Positions 45,501 through 60,500 of a stretch of 64,000 nucleotides of DNA are shown here, in pieces. The notes under the pieces were generated by a model. That model had not been told where the DNA came from, did not search any database, and worked only from the letters and a program-made list of their open reading frames with translations. The stretch's first letter is position 1; each line of letters starts with the position of its first letter. The position numbers and the translations under genes are program-made. Origin of the DNA: Plasmodiophora brassicae (taxonomy: Eukaryota > Endomyxa: Phytomyxea > Phytomyxea > Plasmodiophorida); assembly GCA_036867785.1 (NCBI GenBank), contig CP145418.1:1116001-1180000 (forward strand), in the 5' to 3' direction.

Positions 45501-48500
45501 CGACGATCACGGTGTCGCTGGCGCTGACGAGCTTTTCGGTTTCGTGCGCCGACGTCGTCATCGGCAACGGCGCATCACTGGCCCTCTCTACTGCAAGCGT
45601 GTCGATTTCCAGCACGAGCACGTTGCCGATCCAGTTTGGCGGGTCGTCGTCGTCTGGCACCTGGGTCGACATATCGTCGACCGAGGCGGCATCCATCACG
45701 ACGTCGACGTCGTGGAAGCTGATCAGCAAGATTATCACGATCCGGGCGCTGTCGTCCGGCACAGTTGTCGGGTCGGTCGAGCTGGACGCCCGTGTTTCCG
45801 GCGGGCAGATTACGTTCAGCGCGTCGTCCGTCTTCGACAGCCTGAATGCGACCGCTGAGGCCGGGCTGGCTGTCAACGCCCCTATAACGACTATCGTCGG
45901 GCAGCTCGCTCTGGATGGCGATTACGATCCGACGTCGGGCGGGCGGACTGCATTCGCCGCCAGCGCCACGCTTTCGGCTAAAACGAACCTGCTGCTGTGC
46001 CCGAGGTCCCGCAGCGCCATCGACGTGGTTGCCCCTGCGACCTGGTCCGCCCAGGGCAACGTCCAGTTGTACACGGGTGTGCGCACGACCGGCAGCGGGT
46101 CGACGCTCTCCATCCTAGCGGACAGTGCCGCGGCTGGCTCTGGTCAGCTGATCTTCGCTGGCACGGCAAACATATCGGTTCAAGCCCCGGTCGTCAGCAC
46201 GGTCTACCTTCGCGCCAGCGCCATGCAGTGGTCGACAGGGTTCCGGCTATCGGCGTCGTCGGCTACCGTCGTCATTGACAAGAGCACGTCGTCGGCGTTC
46301 TCAGTTGGCGTCGGCGGTGCCCTGACCGACGCGATGCTGCTGATGGTCACGACGACAGGTGTATTGCAGGTCGGGGACACCCTGGTCTCAGATTTGTCGG
46401 TTGTCGGGTTTGACCGATCGACACGTTCGGAGTCGCTGCTCAGCCTGCGGGCTTCGAATTCCGTGACGTTCTCCACGTCGGCCACGACCGTGTACGCGAA
46501 CCTGTACGTGTCCACGGCCGGCAACGTCGCTGTCAACACCGCGCTGCACGTGCCGAACGGGTACGTCCAGATCTTCGCGGATAACGATGCCAACCTGGCT
46601 GGCTCGTTTACCGTCGCGGCGTCGACGACGATCACGGTGTCGCTGGCGCTGACGAGCTTTTCGGTTTCGTGCGCCGACGTCGTCATCGGCAACGGCGCAT
46701 CACTGGCCCTCTCTACTGCAAGCGTGTCGATTTCCAGCACGAGCACGTTGCCGATCCAGTTTGGCGGGTCGTCGTCGTCTGGCACCTGGGTCGACATATC
46801 GTCGACCGAGGCGGCATCCATCACGACGTCGACGTCGTGGAAGCTGATCAGCAAGATTATCACGATCCGGGCGCTGTCGTCCGGCACAGTTGTCGGGTCG
46901 GTCGAGCTGGACGCCCGTGTTTCCGGCGGGCAGATTACGTTCAGCGCGTCGTCCGTCTTCGACAGCCTGAATGCGACCGCTGAGGCCGGGCTGGCTGTCA
47001 ACGCCCCTATAACGACTATCGTCGGGCAGCTCGCTCTGGATGGCGATTACGATCCGACGTCGGGCGGGCGGACTGCATTCGCCGCCAGCGCCACGCTTTC
47101 GGCTAAAACGAACCTGCTGCTGTGCCCGAGGTCCCGCAGCGCCATCGACGTGGTTGCCCCTGCGACCTGGTCCGCCCAGGGCAACGTCCAGTTGTACACG
47201 GGTGTGCGCACGACCGGCAGCGGGTCGACGCTCTCCATCCTAGCGGACAGTGCCGCGGCTGGCTCTGGTCAGCTGATCTTCGCTGGCACGGCAAACATAT
47301 CGGTTCAAGCCCCCGGTCGTCAGCACGGTCTACCTTCGCGCCAGCGCCATGCAGTGGTCGACAGGGTTCCGGCTATCGGCGTCGTCGGCTACCGTCGTCA
47401 TTGACAAGAGCACGTCGTCGGCGTTCTCAGTTGGCGTCGGCGGTGCCCTGACCGACGCGATGCTGCTGATGGTCACGACGACAGGTGTATTGCAGGTCGG
47501 GGACACCCTGGTCTCAGATTTGTCGGTTGTCGGGTTTGACCGATCGACACGTTCGGAGTCGCTGCTCAGCCTGCGGGCTTCGAATTCCGTGACGTTCTCC
47601 ACGTCGGCCACGACCGTGTACGCGAACCTGTACGTGTCCACGGCCGGCAACGTCGCTTGTCAACACCGCGCTGCACGTGCCGAACGGGTACGTCCAGATC
47701 TTCGCGGATAACGATGCCAACCTGGCTGGCTCGTTTACCGTCGCGGCGTCGACGACGATCACGGTGTCGCTGGCGCTGACGAGCTTTTCGGTTTCGTGCG
47801 CCGACGTCGTCATCGGCAACGGCGCATCACTGGCCCTCTCTACTGCAAGCGTGTCGATTTCCAGCACGAGCACGTTGCCGATCCAGTTTGGCGGGTCGTC
47901 GTCGTCTGGCACCTGGGTCGACATATCGTCGACCGAGGCGGCATCCATCACGACGTCGACGTCGTGGAAGCTGATCAGCAAGATTATCACGATCCGGGCG
48001 CTGTCGTCCGGCACAGTTGTCGGGTCGGTCGAGCTGGACGCCCGTGTTTCCGGCGGGCAGATTACGTTCAGCGCGTCGTCCGTCTTCGACAGCCTGAATG
48101 CGACCGCTGAGGCCGGGCTGGCTGTCAACGCCCCTATAACGACTATCGTCGGGCAGCTCGCTCTGGATGGCGATTACGATCCGACGTCGGGCGGGCGGAC
48201 TGCATTCGCCGCCAGCGCCACGCTTTCGGCTAAAACGAACCTGCTGCTGTGCCCGAGGTCCCGCAGCGCCATCGACGTGGTTGCCCCTGCGACCTGGTCC
48301 GCCCAGGGCAACGTCCAGTTGTACACGGGTGTGCGCACGACCGGCAGCGGGTCGACGCTCTCCATCCTAGCGGACAGTGCCGCGGCTGGCTCTGGTCAGC
48401 TGATCTTCGCTGGCACGGCAAACATATCGGTTCAAGCCCCGGTCGTCAGCACGGTCTACCTTCGCGCCAGCGCCATGCAGTGGTCGACAGGGTTCCGGCT

Positions 48501-51500
48501 ATCGGCGTCGTCGGCTACCGTCGTCATTGACAAGAGCACGTCGTCGGCGTTCTCAGTTGGCGTCGGCGGTGCCCTGACCGACGCGATGCTGCTGATGGTC
48601 ACGACGACAGGTGTATTGCAGGTCGGGGACACCCTGGTCTCAGATTTGTCGGTTGTCGGGTTTGACCGATCGACACGTTCGGAGTCGCTGCTCAGCCTGC
48701 GGGCTTCGAATTCCGTGACGTTCTCCACGTCGGCCACGACCGTGTACGCGAACCTGTACGTGTCCACGGCCGGCAACGTCGCTGTCAACACCGCGCTGCA
48801 CGTGCCGAACGGGTACGTCCAGATCTTCGCGGATAACGATGCCAACCTGGCTGGCTCGTTTACCGTCGCGGCGTCGACGACGATCACGGTGTCGCTGGCG
48901 CTGACGAGCTTTTCGGTTTCGTGCGCCGACGTCGTCATCGGCAACGGCGCATCACTGGCCCTCTCTACTGCAAGCGTGTCGATTTCCAGCACGAGCACGT
49001 TGCCGATCCAGTTTGGCGGGTCGTCGTCGTCTGGCACCTGGGTCGACATATCGTCGACCGAGGCGGCATCCATCACGACGTCGACGTCGTGGAAGCTGAT
49101 CAGCAAGATTATCACGATCCGGGCGCTGTCGTCCGGCACAGTTGTCGGGTCGGTCGAGCTGGACGCCCGTGTTTCCGGCGGGCAGATTACGTTCAGCGCG
49201 TCGTCCGTCTTCGACAGCCTGAATGCGACCGCTGAGGCCGGGCTGGCTGTCAACGCCCCTATAACGACTATCGTCGGGCAGCTCGCTCTGGATGGCGATT
49301 ACGATCCGACGTCGGGCGGGCGGACTGCATTCGCCGCCAGCGCCACGCTTTCGGCTAAAACGAACCTGCTGCTGTGCCCGAGGTCCCGCAGCGCCATCGA
49401 CGTGGTTGCCCCTGCGACCTGGTCCGCCCAGGGCAACGTCCAGTTGTACACGGGTGTGCGCACGACCGGCAGCGGGTCGACGCTCTCCATCCTAGCGGAC
49501 AGTGCCGCGGCTGGCTCTGGTCAGCTGATCTTCGCTGGCACGGCAAACATATCGGTTCAAGCCCCGGTCGTCAGCACGGTCTACCTTCGCGCCAGCGCCA
49601 TGCAGTGGTCGACAGGGTTCCGGCTATCGGCGTCGTCGGCTACCGTCGTCATTGACAAGAGCACGTCGTCGGCGTTCTCAGTTGGCGTCGGCGGTGCCCT
49701 GACCGACGCGATGCTGCTGATGGTCACGACGACAGGTGTATTGCAGGTCGGGGACACCCTGGTCTCAGATTTGTCGGTTGTCGGGTTTGACCGATCGACA
49801 CGTTCGGAGTCGCTGCTCAGCCTGCGGGCTTCGAATTCCGTGACGTTCTCCACGTCGGCCACGACCGTGTACGCGAACCTGAACGTGTCCACGGCCGGCA
49901 ACGTCGCTGTCAACACCGCGCTGCACGTGCCGAACGGGTACGTCCAGATCTTCGCGGATAACGATGCCAACCTGGCTGGCTCGTTTACCGTCGCGGCGTC
50001 GACGACGATCACGGTGTCGCTGGCGCTGACGAGCTTTTCGGTTTCGTGCGCCGACGTCGTCATCGGCAACGGCGCATCACTGGCCCTCTCTACTGCAAGC
50101 GTGTCGATTTCCAGCACGAGCACGTTGCCGATCCAGTTTGGCGGGTCGTCGTCGTCTGGCACCTGGGTCGACATATCGTCGACCGAGGCGGCATCCATCA
50201 CGACGTCGACGTCGTGGAAGCTGATCAGCAAGATTATCACGATCCGGGCGCTGTCGTCCGGCACAGTTGTCGGGTCGGTCGAGCTGGACGCCCGTGTTTC
50301 CGGCGGGCAGATTACGTTCAGCGCGTCGTCCGTCTTCGACAGCCTGAATGCGACCGCTGAGGCCGGGCTGGCTGTCAACGCCCCTATAACGACTATCGTC
50401 GGGCAGCCTCGCTCTGGATGGCGATTACGATCCGACGTCGGGCGGGCGGACTGCATTCGCCGCCAGCGCCACGCTTTCGGCTAAAACGAACCTGCTGCTG
50501 TGCCCGAGGTCCCGCAGCGCCATCGACGTGGTTGCCCCTGCGACCTGGTCCGCCCAGGGCAACGTCCAGTTGTACACGGGTGTGCGCACGACCGGCAGCG
50601 GGTCGACGCTCTCCATCCTAGCGGACAGTGCCGCGGCTGGCTCTGGTCAGCTGATCTTCGCTGGCACGGCAAACATATCGGTTCAAGCCCCGGTCGTCAG
50701 CACGGTCTACCTTCGCGCCAGCGCCATGCAGTGGTCGACAGGGTTCCGGCTATCGGCGTCGTCGGCTACCGTCGTCATTGACAAGAGCACGTCGTCGGCG
50801 TTCTCAGTTGGCGTCGGCGGTGCCCTGACCGACGCGATGCTGCTGATGGTCACGACGACAGGTGTATTGCAGGTCGGGGACACCCTGGTCTCAGATTTGT
50901 CGGTTGTCGGGTTTGACCCGATCGACACGTTCGGAGTCGCTGCTCAGCCTGCGGGCTTCGAATTCCGTGACGTTCTCCACGTCGGCCACGACCGTGTACG
51001 CGAACCTGTACGTGTCCACGGCCGGCAACGTCGCTGTCAACACCGCGCTGCACGTGCCGAACGGGTACGTCCAGATCTTCGCGGATAACGATGCCAACCT
51101 GGCTGGCTCGTTTACCGTCGCGGCGTCGACGACGATCACGGTGTCGCTGGCGCTGACGAGCTTTTCGGTTTCGTGCGCCGACGTCGTCATCGGCAACGGC
51201 GCATCACTGGCCCTCTCTACTGCAAGCGTGTCGATTTCCAGCACGAGCACGTTGCCGATCCAGTTTGGCGGGTCGTCGTCGTCTGGCACCTGGGTCGACA
51301 TATCGTCGACCGAGGCGGCATCCATCACGACGTCGACGTCGTGGAAGCTGATCAGCAAGATTATCACGATCCGGGCGCTGTCGTCCGGCACAGTTGTCGG
51401 GTCGGTCGAGCTGGACGCCCGTGTTTCCGGCGGGCCGATTACGTTCAGCGCGTCGTCCGTCTTCGACAGCCTGAATGCGACCGCTGAGGCCGGGCTGGCT

Positions 51501-54500
51501 GTCAACGCCCCTATAACGACTATCGTCGGGCAGCTCGCTCTGGATGGCGATTACGATCCGACGTCGGGCGGGCGGACTGCATTCGCCGCCAGCGCCACGC
51601 TTTCGGCTAAAACGAACCTGCTGCTGTGCCCGAGGTCCCGCAGCGCCATCGACGTGGTTGCCCCTGCGACCTGGTCCGCCCAGGGCAACGTCCAGTTGTA
51701 CACGGGTGTGCGCACGACCGGCAGCGGGTCGACGCTCTCCATCCTAGCGGACAGTGCCGCGGCTGGCTCTGGTCAGCTGATCTTCGCTGGCACGGCAAAC
51801 ATATCGGTTCAAGCCCCGGTCGTCAGCACGGTCTACCTTCGCGCCAGCGCCATGCAGTGGTCGACAGGGTTCCGGCTATCGGCGTCGTCGGCTACCGTCG
51901 TCATTGACAAGAGCACGTCGTCGGCGTTCTCAGTTGGCGTCGGCGGTGCCTGACCGACGCGATGCTGCTGATGGTCACGACGACAGGTGTATTGCAGGTC
52001 GGGGACACCCTGGTCTCAGATTTGTCGGTTGTCGGGTTTGACCGATCGACACGTTCGGAGTCGCTGCTCAGCCTGCGGGCTTCGAATTCCGTGACGTTCT
52101 CCACGTCGGCCACGACCGTGTACGCGAACCTGTACGTGTCCACGGCCGGCAACGTCGCTGTCAACACCGCGCTGCACGTGCCGAACGGGTACGTCCAGAT
52201 CTTCGCGGATAACGATGCCAACCTGGCTGGCTCGTTTACCGTCGCGGCGTCGACGACGATCACGGTGTCGCTGGCGCTGACGAGCTTTTCGGTTTCGTGC
52301 GCCGACGTCGTCATCGGCAACGGCGCATCACTGGCCCTCTCTACTGCAAGCGTGTCGATTTCCAGCACGAGCACGTTGCCGATCCAGTTTGGCGGGTCGT
52401 CGTCGTCTGGCACCTGGGTCGACATATCGTCGACCGAGGCGGCATCCATCACGACGTCGACGTCGTGGAAGCTGATCAGCAAGATTATCACGATCCGGGC
52501 GCTGTCGTCCGGCACAGTTGTCGGGTCGGTCGAGCTGGACGCCCGTGTTTCCGGCGGGCAGATTACGTTCAGCGCGTCGTCCGTCTTCGACAGCCTGAAT
52601 GCGACCGCTGAGGCCGGGCTGGCTGTCAACGCCCCTATAACGACTATCGTCGGGCAGCTCGCTCTGGATGGCGATTACGATCCGACGTCGGGCGGGCGGA
52701 CTGCATTCGCCGCCAGCGCCACGCTTTCGGCTAAAACGAACCTGCTGCTGTGCCCGAGGTCCCGCAGCGCCATCGACGTGGTTGCCCCTGCGACCTGGTC
52801 CGCCCAGGGCAACGTCCAGTTGTACACGGGTGTGCGCACGACCGGCAGCGGGTCGACGCTCTCCATCCTAGCGGACAGTGCCGCGGCTGGCTCTGGTCAG
52901 CTGATCTTCGCTGGCACGGCAAACATATCGGTTCAAGCCCCGGTCGTCAGCACGGTCTACCTTCGCGCCAGCGCCATGCAGTGGTCGACAGGGTTCCGGC
53001 TATCGGCGTCGTCGGCTACCGTCGTCATTGACAAGAGCACGTCGTCGGCGTTCTCAGTTGGCGTCGGCGGTGCCCTGACCGACGCGATGCTGCTGATGGT
53101 CACGACGACAGGTGTATTGCAGGTCGGGGACACCCTGGTCTCAGATTTGTCGGTTGTCGGGTTTGACCGATCGACACGTTCGGAGTCGCTGCTCAGCCTG
53201 CGGGCTTCGAATTCCGTGACGTTCTCCACGTCGGCCACGACCGTGTACGCGAACCTGTACGTGTCCACGGCCGGCAACGTCGCTGTCAACACCGCGCTGC
53301 ACGTGCCGAACGGGTACGTCCAGATCTTCGCGGATAACGATGCCAACCTGGCTGGCTCGTTTACCGTCGCGGCGTCGACGACGATCACGGTGTCGCTGGC
53401 GCTGACGAGCTTTTCGGTTTCGTGCGCCGACGTCGTCATCGGCAACGGCGCATCACTGGCCCTCTCTACTGCAAGCGTGTCGATTTCCAGCACGAGCACG
53501 TTGCCGATCCAGTTTGGCGGGTCGTCGTCGTCTGGCACCTGGGTCGACATATCGTCGACCGAGGCGGCATCCATCACGACGTCGACGTCGTGGAAGCTGA
53601 TCAGCAAGATTATCACGATCCGGGCGCTGTCGTCCGGCACAGTTGTCGGGTCGGTCGAGCTGGACGCCCGTGTTTCCGGCGGGCAGATTACGTTCAGCGC
53701 GTCGTCCGTCTTCGACAGCCTGAATGCGACCGCTGAGGCCGGGCTGGCTGTCAACGCCCCTATAACGACTATCGTCGGGCAGCTCGCTCTGGATGGCGAT
53801 TACGATCCGACGTCGGGCGGGCGGACTGCATTCGCCGCCAGCGCCACGCTTTCGGCTAAAACGAACCTGCTGCTGTGCCCGAGGTCCCGCAGCGCCATCG
53901 ACGTGGTTGCCCCTGCGACCTGGTCCGCCCAGGGCAACGTCCAGTTGTACACGGGTGTGCGCACGACCGGCAGCGGGTCGACGCTCTCCATCCTAGCGGA
54001 CAGTGCCGCGGCTGGCTCTGGTCAGCTGATCTTCGCTGGCACGGCAAACATATCGGTTCAAGCCCCGGTCGTCAGCACGGTCTACCTTCGCGCCAGCGCC
54101 ATGCAGTGGTCGACAGGGTTCCGGCTATCGGCGTCGTCGGCTACCGTCGTCATTGACAAGAGCACGTCGTCGGCGTTCTCAGTTGGCGTCGGCGGTGCCC
54201 TGACCGACGCGATGCTGCTGATGGTCACGACGACAGGTGTATTGCAGGTCGGGGACACCCTGGTCTCAGATTTGTCGGTTGTCGGGTTTGACCGATCGAC
54301 AACGTTCGGAGTCGCTGCTCAGCCTGCGGGCTTCGAATTCCGTGACGTTCTCCACGTCGGCCACGACCGTGTACGCGAACCTGTACGTGTCCACGGCCGG
54401 CAACGTCGCTGTCAACACCGCGCTGCACGTGCCGAACGGGTACGTCCAGATCTTCGCGGATAACGATGCCAACCTGGCTGGCTCGTTTACCGTCGCGGCG

Positions 54501-57500
54501 TCGACGACGATCACGGTGTCGCTGGCGCTGACGAGCTTTTCGGCTTTCGTGCGCCGACGTCGTCATCGGCAACGGCGCATCACTGGCCCTCTCTACTGCA
54601 AGCGTGTCGATTTCCAGCACGAGCACGTTGCCGATCCAGTTTGGCGGGTCGTCGTCGTCTGGCACCTGGGTCGACATATCGTCGACCGAGGCGGCATCCA
54701 TCACGACGTCGACGTCGTGGAAGCTGATCAGCAAGATTATCACGATCCGGGCGCTGTCGTCCGGCACAGTTGTCGGGTCGGTCGAGCTGGACGCCCGTGT
54801 TTCCGGCGGGCAGATTACGTTCAGCGCGTCGTCCGTCTTCGACAGCCTGAATGCGACCGCTGAGGCCGGGCTGGCTGTCAACGCCCCTATAACGACTATC
54901 GTCGGGCAGCTCGCTCTGGATGGCGATTACGATCCGACGTCGGGCGGGCGGACTGCATTCGCCGCCAGCGCCACGCTTTCGGCTAAAACGAACCTGCTGC
55001 TGTGCCCGAGGTCCCGCAGCGCCATCGACGTGGTTGCCCCTGCGACCTGGTCCCGGCCCAGGGCAACGTCCAGTTGTACACGGGTGTGCGCACGACCGGC
55101 AGCGGGTCGACGCTCTCCATCCTAGCGGACAGTGCCGCGGCTGGCTCTGGTCAGCTGATCTTCGCTGGCACGGCAAACATATCGGTTCAAGCCCCGGTCG
55201 TCAGCACGGTCTACCTTCGCGCCAGCGCCATGCAGTGGTCGACAGGGTTCCGGCTATCGGCGTCGTCGGCTACCGTCGTCATTGACAAGAGCACGTCGTC
55301 GGCGTTCTCAGTTGGCGTCGGCGGTGCCCTGACCGACGCGATGCTGCTGATGGTCACGACGACAGGTGTATTGCAGGTCGGGGACACCCTGGTCTCAGAT
55401 TTGTCGGTTGTCGGGTTTGACCGATCGACACGTTCGGAGTCGCTGCTCAGCCTGCGGGCTTCGAATTCCGTGACGTTCTCCACGTCGGCCACGACCGTGT
55501 ACGCGAACCTGTACGTGTCCACGGCCGGCAACGTCGCTGTCAACACCGCGCTGCACGTGCCGAACGGGTACGTCCAGATCTTCGCGAGAGAGCGAGGCCA
55601 ACCCTGCTTCATCGTTTACCGTCGCGGCGTCGACGACGATCACGGTGTCGCTGGCGCTGACGAGCTTTTCGGTTTCGTGCGCCGACGTCGTCATCGGCAA
55701 CGGCGCATCACTGGCCCTCTCTACTGCAAGCGTGTCGATTTCCAGCACGAGCACGTTGCCGATCCAGTTTGGCGGGTCGTCGCCGTCTGGCACCTGGGTC
55801 GACATATCGTCGACCGAGGCGACATCCATCACGACGTCGACGTCGTGGAAGCTGATCAGCAAGATTATCACGATCCGGGCGCTGTCGTCCGGCACAGTTG
55901 TCGGGTCGGTCGAGCTGGACGCCCGTGTTTCCGGCGGGCAGATTACGTTCAGCGCGTCGTCCGTCTTCGACAGCCTGAATGCGACCGCTGAGGCCGGGCT
56001 GGCCGTCAACGTCTCTATAACGACTATCGTCGGGCAGCTCGCCTGGATGGCGATTACGATCCGACGTCGGGCGGGCGGACCGCATTCGCCGCCAGCGCCA
56101 CGCTTTCGGCTAAACGAACCTGCTGCTGTGCCCGAGGTCCTGCAGCGCCATCGACGTGGTTGCCCCTGCGACCTGGTCCGCCCAGGGCAACGTCCAGTTG
56201 TACACGGTGTGCGCACGACCGGCAGCGGGTCGACGCTCTCCATCCTAGCGGACAGTGCCGCGGCTGGCTCTGGTCAGCTGATCTTCGCTGGCACGGCAAA
56301 CATATCGGTTCAAGCCCCGGTCGTCAGCACGGTCTACCTTCGCGCCAGCGCCATGCAGTGGTCGACAGGGTTCCGGCTATCGGCGTCGTCGGCTACCGTC
56401 GTCATTGACAAGAGCACGTCGTCGGTGTTCTCAGTTGGCGTCGGCGGTGCCCTGACCGACGCGATGCTGCTGATGGTCACGACGACAGGTGTATTGCAGG
56501 TCGGGGACACCCTGGTCTCAGATTTGTCGGTTGTCGGGTTTGACCGATCGACACGTTCGGAGTCGCTGCTCAGCCTGCGGGCTTCGAATTCCGTGACGTT
56601 CTCCACGTCGGCCACGACCGTGTACGCGAACCTGTACGTGTCCACGGCCGGCAACGTCGCTGTCAACACCGCGCTGCACGTGCCGAACGGGTACGTCCAG
56701 ATCTTCGCGGATAACGATGCCAACCTGGCTGGCTCGTTTACCGTCGCGGCGTCGACGACGATCACGGTGTCGCTGGCGCTGACGAGCTTTTCGGTTTCGT
56801 GCGCCGACGTCGTCATCGGCAACGGCGCATCACTGGCCCTCTACTGCAAGCGTGTCGATTTCCAGCACGAGCACGTTGCCGATCCAGTTTGGCGGGTCGT
56901 CGTCGTCGGGCACCTGGGTCGACATATCGTCGACCGAGGCGGCATCCATCACGACGTCGACGTCGTGGAAGCTGATCAGCAAGATTATCACGATCCGGGC
57001 GCTGTCGTCCGGCACAGTTGTCGGGTCGGTCGAGCTGGACGCCCGTGTTTCCGGCGGGCAGATTACGTTCAGCGCGTCGTCCGTCTTCGACAGCCTGAAT
57101 GCGACCGCTGAGGCCGGGCTGGCTGTCAACGCCCCTATAACGACTATCGTCGGGCAGCTCGCTCTGGATGGCGATTACGATCCGACGTCGGGCGGGCGGA
57201 CTGCATTCGCCGCCAGCGCCACGCTTTCGGCTAAAACGAACCTGCTGCTGTGCCCGAGGTCCCGCAGCGCCATCGACGTGGTTGCCCCTGCGACCTGGTC
57301 CGCCCAGGGCAACGTCCAGTTGTACGGGTGTGCGCACGACCGGCAGCGGGTCGACGCTCTCCATCCTAGCGGACAGTGCCGCGGCTGGCTCTGGTCAGCT
57401 GATCTTCGCTGGCACGGCAAACATATCGGTTCAAGCCCCGGTCGTCAGCACGGTCTACCTTCGCGCCAGCGCCATGCAGTGGTCGACAGGGTTCCGGCTA

Positions 57501-60500
57501 TCGGCGTCGTCGGCTACCGTCGTCATTGACAAGAGCACGTCGTCGGCGTTCTCAGTTGGCGTCGGCGGTGCCCTGACCGACGCGATGCTGCTGATGGTCA
57601 CGACGACAGGTGTATTGCAGGTCGGGGACACCCTGGTCTCAGATTTGTCGGTTGTCGGGTTTGACCGATCGACACGTTCGGAGTCGCTGCTCAGCCTGCG
57701 GGCTTCGAATTCCGTGACGTTCTCCACGTCGGCCACGACCGTGTACGCGAACCTGTACGTGTCCACGGCCGGCAACGTCGCTGTCAACACCGCGCTGCAC
57801 GTGCCGAACAGGTACGTCCAGATCTTCGCGGATAACGATGCCAACCTGGCTGGCTCGTTTACCGTCGCGGCGTCGACGACGATCACGGTGTCGCTGGCGC
57901 TGACGAGCTTTTCGGTTTCGTGCGCCGACGTCGTCATCGGCAACGGCGCATCACTGGCCCTCTCTACTGCAAGCGTGTCGATTTCCAGCACGAGCACGTT
58001 GCCGATCCAGTTTGGCGGGTCGTCGTCGTCTGGCACCTGGGTCGACATATCGTCGACCGAGGCGGCATCCATCACGACGTCGACGTCGTGGAAGCTGATC
58101 AGCAAGATTATCACGATCCGGGCGCTGTCGTCCGGCACAGTTGTCGGGTCGGTCGAGCTGGACGCCCGTGTTTCCGGCGGGCAGATTACGTTCAGCGCGT
58201 CGTCCGTCTTCGACAGCCTGAATGCGACCGCTGAGGCCGGGCTGGCTGTCAACGCCCCTATAACGACTATCGTCGGGCAGCTCGCTCTGGATGGCGATTA
58301 CGATCCGACGTCGGGCGGGCGGACTGCATTCGCCGCCAGCGCCACGCTTTCGGCTAAAACGAACCTGCTGCTGTGCCCGAGGTCCCGCAGCGCCATCGAC
58401 GGTTGCCCCTGCGACCTGGTCCGCCCAGGGCAACGTCCAGTTGTACACGGGTGTGCGCACGACCGGCAGCGGGTCGACGCTCTCCATCCTAGCGGACAGC
58501 GCCGCGGCTGGCTCTGGTCAGCTGATCTTCGCTGGCACGGCAAACATATCGGTTCAAGCCCCGGTCGTCAGCACGGTCTACCTTCGCGCCAGCGCCATGC
58601 AGTGGTCGACAGGGTTCCGGCTATCGGCGTCGTCGGCTACCGTCGTCATTGACAAGAGCACGTCGTCGGCGTTCTCAGTTGGCGTCGGCGGTGCCCTGAC
58701 CGACGCGATGCTGCTGATGGTCACGACGACAGGTGTATTGCAGGTCGGGGACACCCTGGTCTCAGATTTGTCGGTTGTCGGGTTTGACCGATCGACACGT
58801 TCGGAGTCGCTGCTCAGCCTGCGGGCTTCGAATTCCGTGACGTTCTCCACGTCGGCCACGACCGTGTACGCGAACCTGTACGTGTCCACGGCCGGCAACG
58901 TCGCTGTCAACACCGCGCTGCACGTGCCGAACGGGTACGTCCAGATCTTCGCGGATAACGATGCCAACCTGGCTGGCTCGTTTACCGTCGCGGCGTCGAC
59001 GACGATCACGGTGTCGCTGGCGCTGACGAGCTTTTCGGTTTCGTGCGCCGACGTCGTCATCGGCAACGGCGCATCACTGGCCCTCTCTACTGCAAGCGTG
59101 TCGATTTCCAGCACGAGCACGTTGCCGATCCAGTTTGGCGGGTCGTCGTCGTTTGGCACCTGGGTCGACATATCGTCGACCGAGGCGGCATCCATCACGA
59201 CGTCGACGTCGTGGAAGCTGATCAGCAAGATTATCACGATCCGGGCGCTGTCGTCCGGCACAGTTGTCGGGTCGGTCGAGCTGGACGCCCGTGTTTCCGG
59301 CGGGCAGATTACGTTCAGCGCGTCGTCCGTCTTCGACAGCCTGAATGCGACCGCTGAGGCCGGGCTGGCTGTCAACGCCCCTATAACGACTATCGTCGGG
59401 CAGCTCGCTCTGGATGGCGATTACGATCCGACGTCGGGCGGGCGGACTGCATTCGCCGCCAGCGCCACGCTTTCGGCTAAAGCGAACCTGCTGCTGTGCC
59501 CGAGGTCCCGCAGCGCCATCGACGTGGTTGCCCCTGCGACCTGGTCCGCCCAGGGCAACGTCCAGTTGTACACGGTGTGCGCACGACCGGCAGCGGGTCG
59601 ACGCTCTCCATCCTAGCGGACAGTGCCGCGGCTGGCTCTGGTCAGCTGATCTTCGCTGGCACGGCAAACATATCGGTTCAAGCCCCGGTCGTCAGCACGG
59701 TCTACCTTCGCGCCAGCGCCATGCAGTGGTCGACAGGGTTCCGGCTATCGGCGTCGTCGGCTACCGTCGTCATTGTTAAGAGCACGTCGTCGGCGTTCTC
59801 AGTTGGCGTCGGCGGTGCCCTGACCGACGCGATGCTGCTGATGGTCACGACGACAGGTGTATTGCAGGTCGGGGACACCCTGGTCTCAGATTTGTCGGTT
59901 GTCGGGTTTGACCGATCGACACGTTCGGAGTCGCTGCTCAGCCTGCGGGCTTCGAATTCCGTGACGTTCTCCACGTCGGCCACGACCGTGTACGCGAACC
60001 TGTACGTGTCCACGGCCGGCAACGTCGCTGTCAACACCGCGCTGCACGTGCCGAACGGGTACGTCCAGATCTTCGCGGATAACGATGCCAACCTGGCTGG
60101 CTCGTTTACCGTCGCGGCGTCGACGACGATCACGGTGTCGCTGGCGCTGACGAGCTTTTCGGTTTCGTGCGCCGACGTCGTCATCGGCAACGGCGCATCA
60201 CTGGCCCTCTCTACTGCAAGCGTGTCGATTTCCAGCACGAGCACGTTGCCGATCCAGTTTGGCGGGTCGTCGTCGTCTGGCACCTGGGTCGACATATCGT
60301 CGACCGAGGCGGCATCCATCACGACGTCGACGTCGTGGAAGCTGATCAGCAAGATTATCACGATCCGGGCGCTGTCGTCCGGCACAGTTGTCGGGTCGGT
60401 CGAGCTGGACGCCCGTGTTTCCGGCGGGCAGATTACGTTCAGCGCGTCGTCCGTCTTCGACAGCCTGAATGCGACCGCTGAGGCCGGGCTGGCTGTCAAC

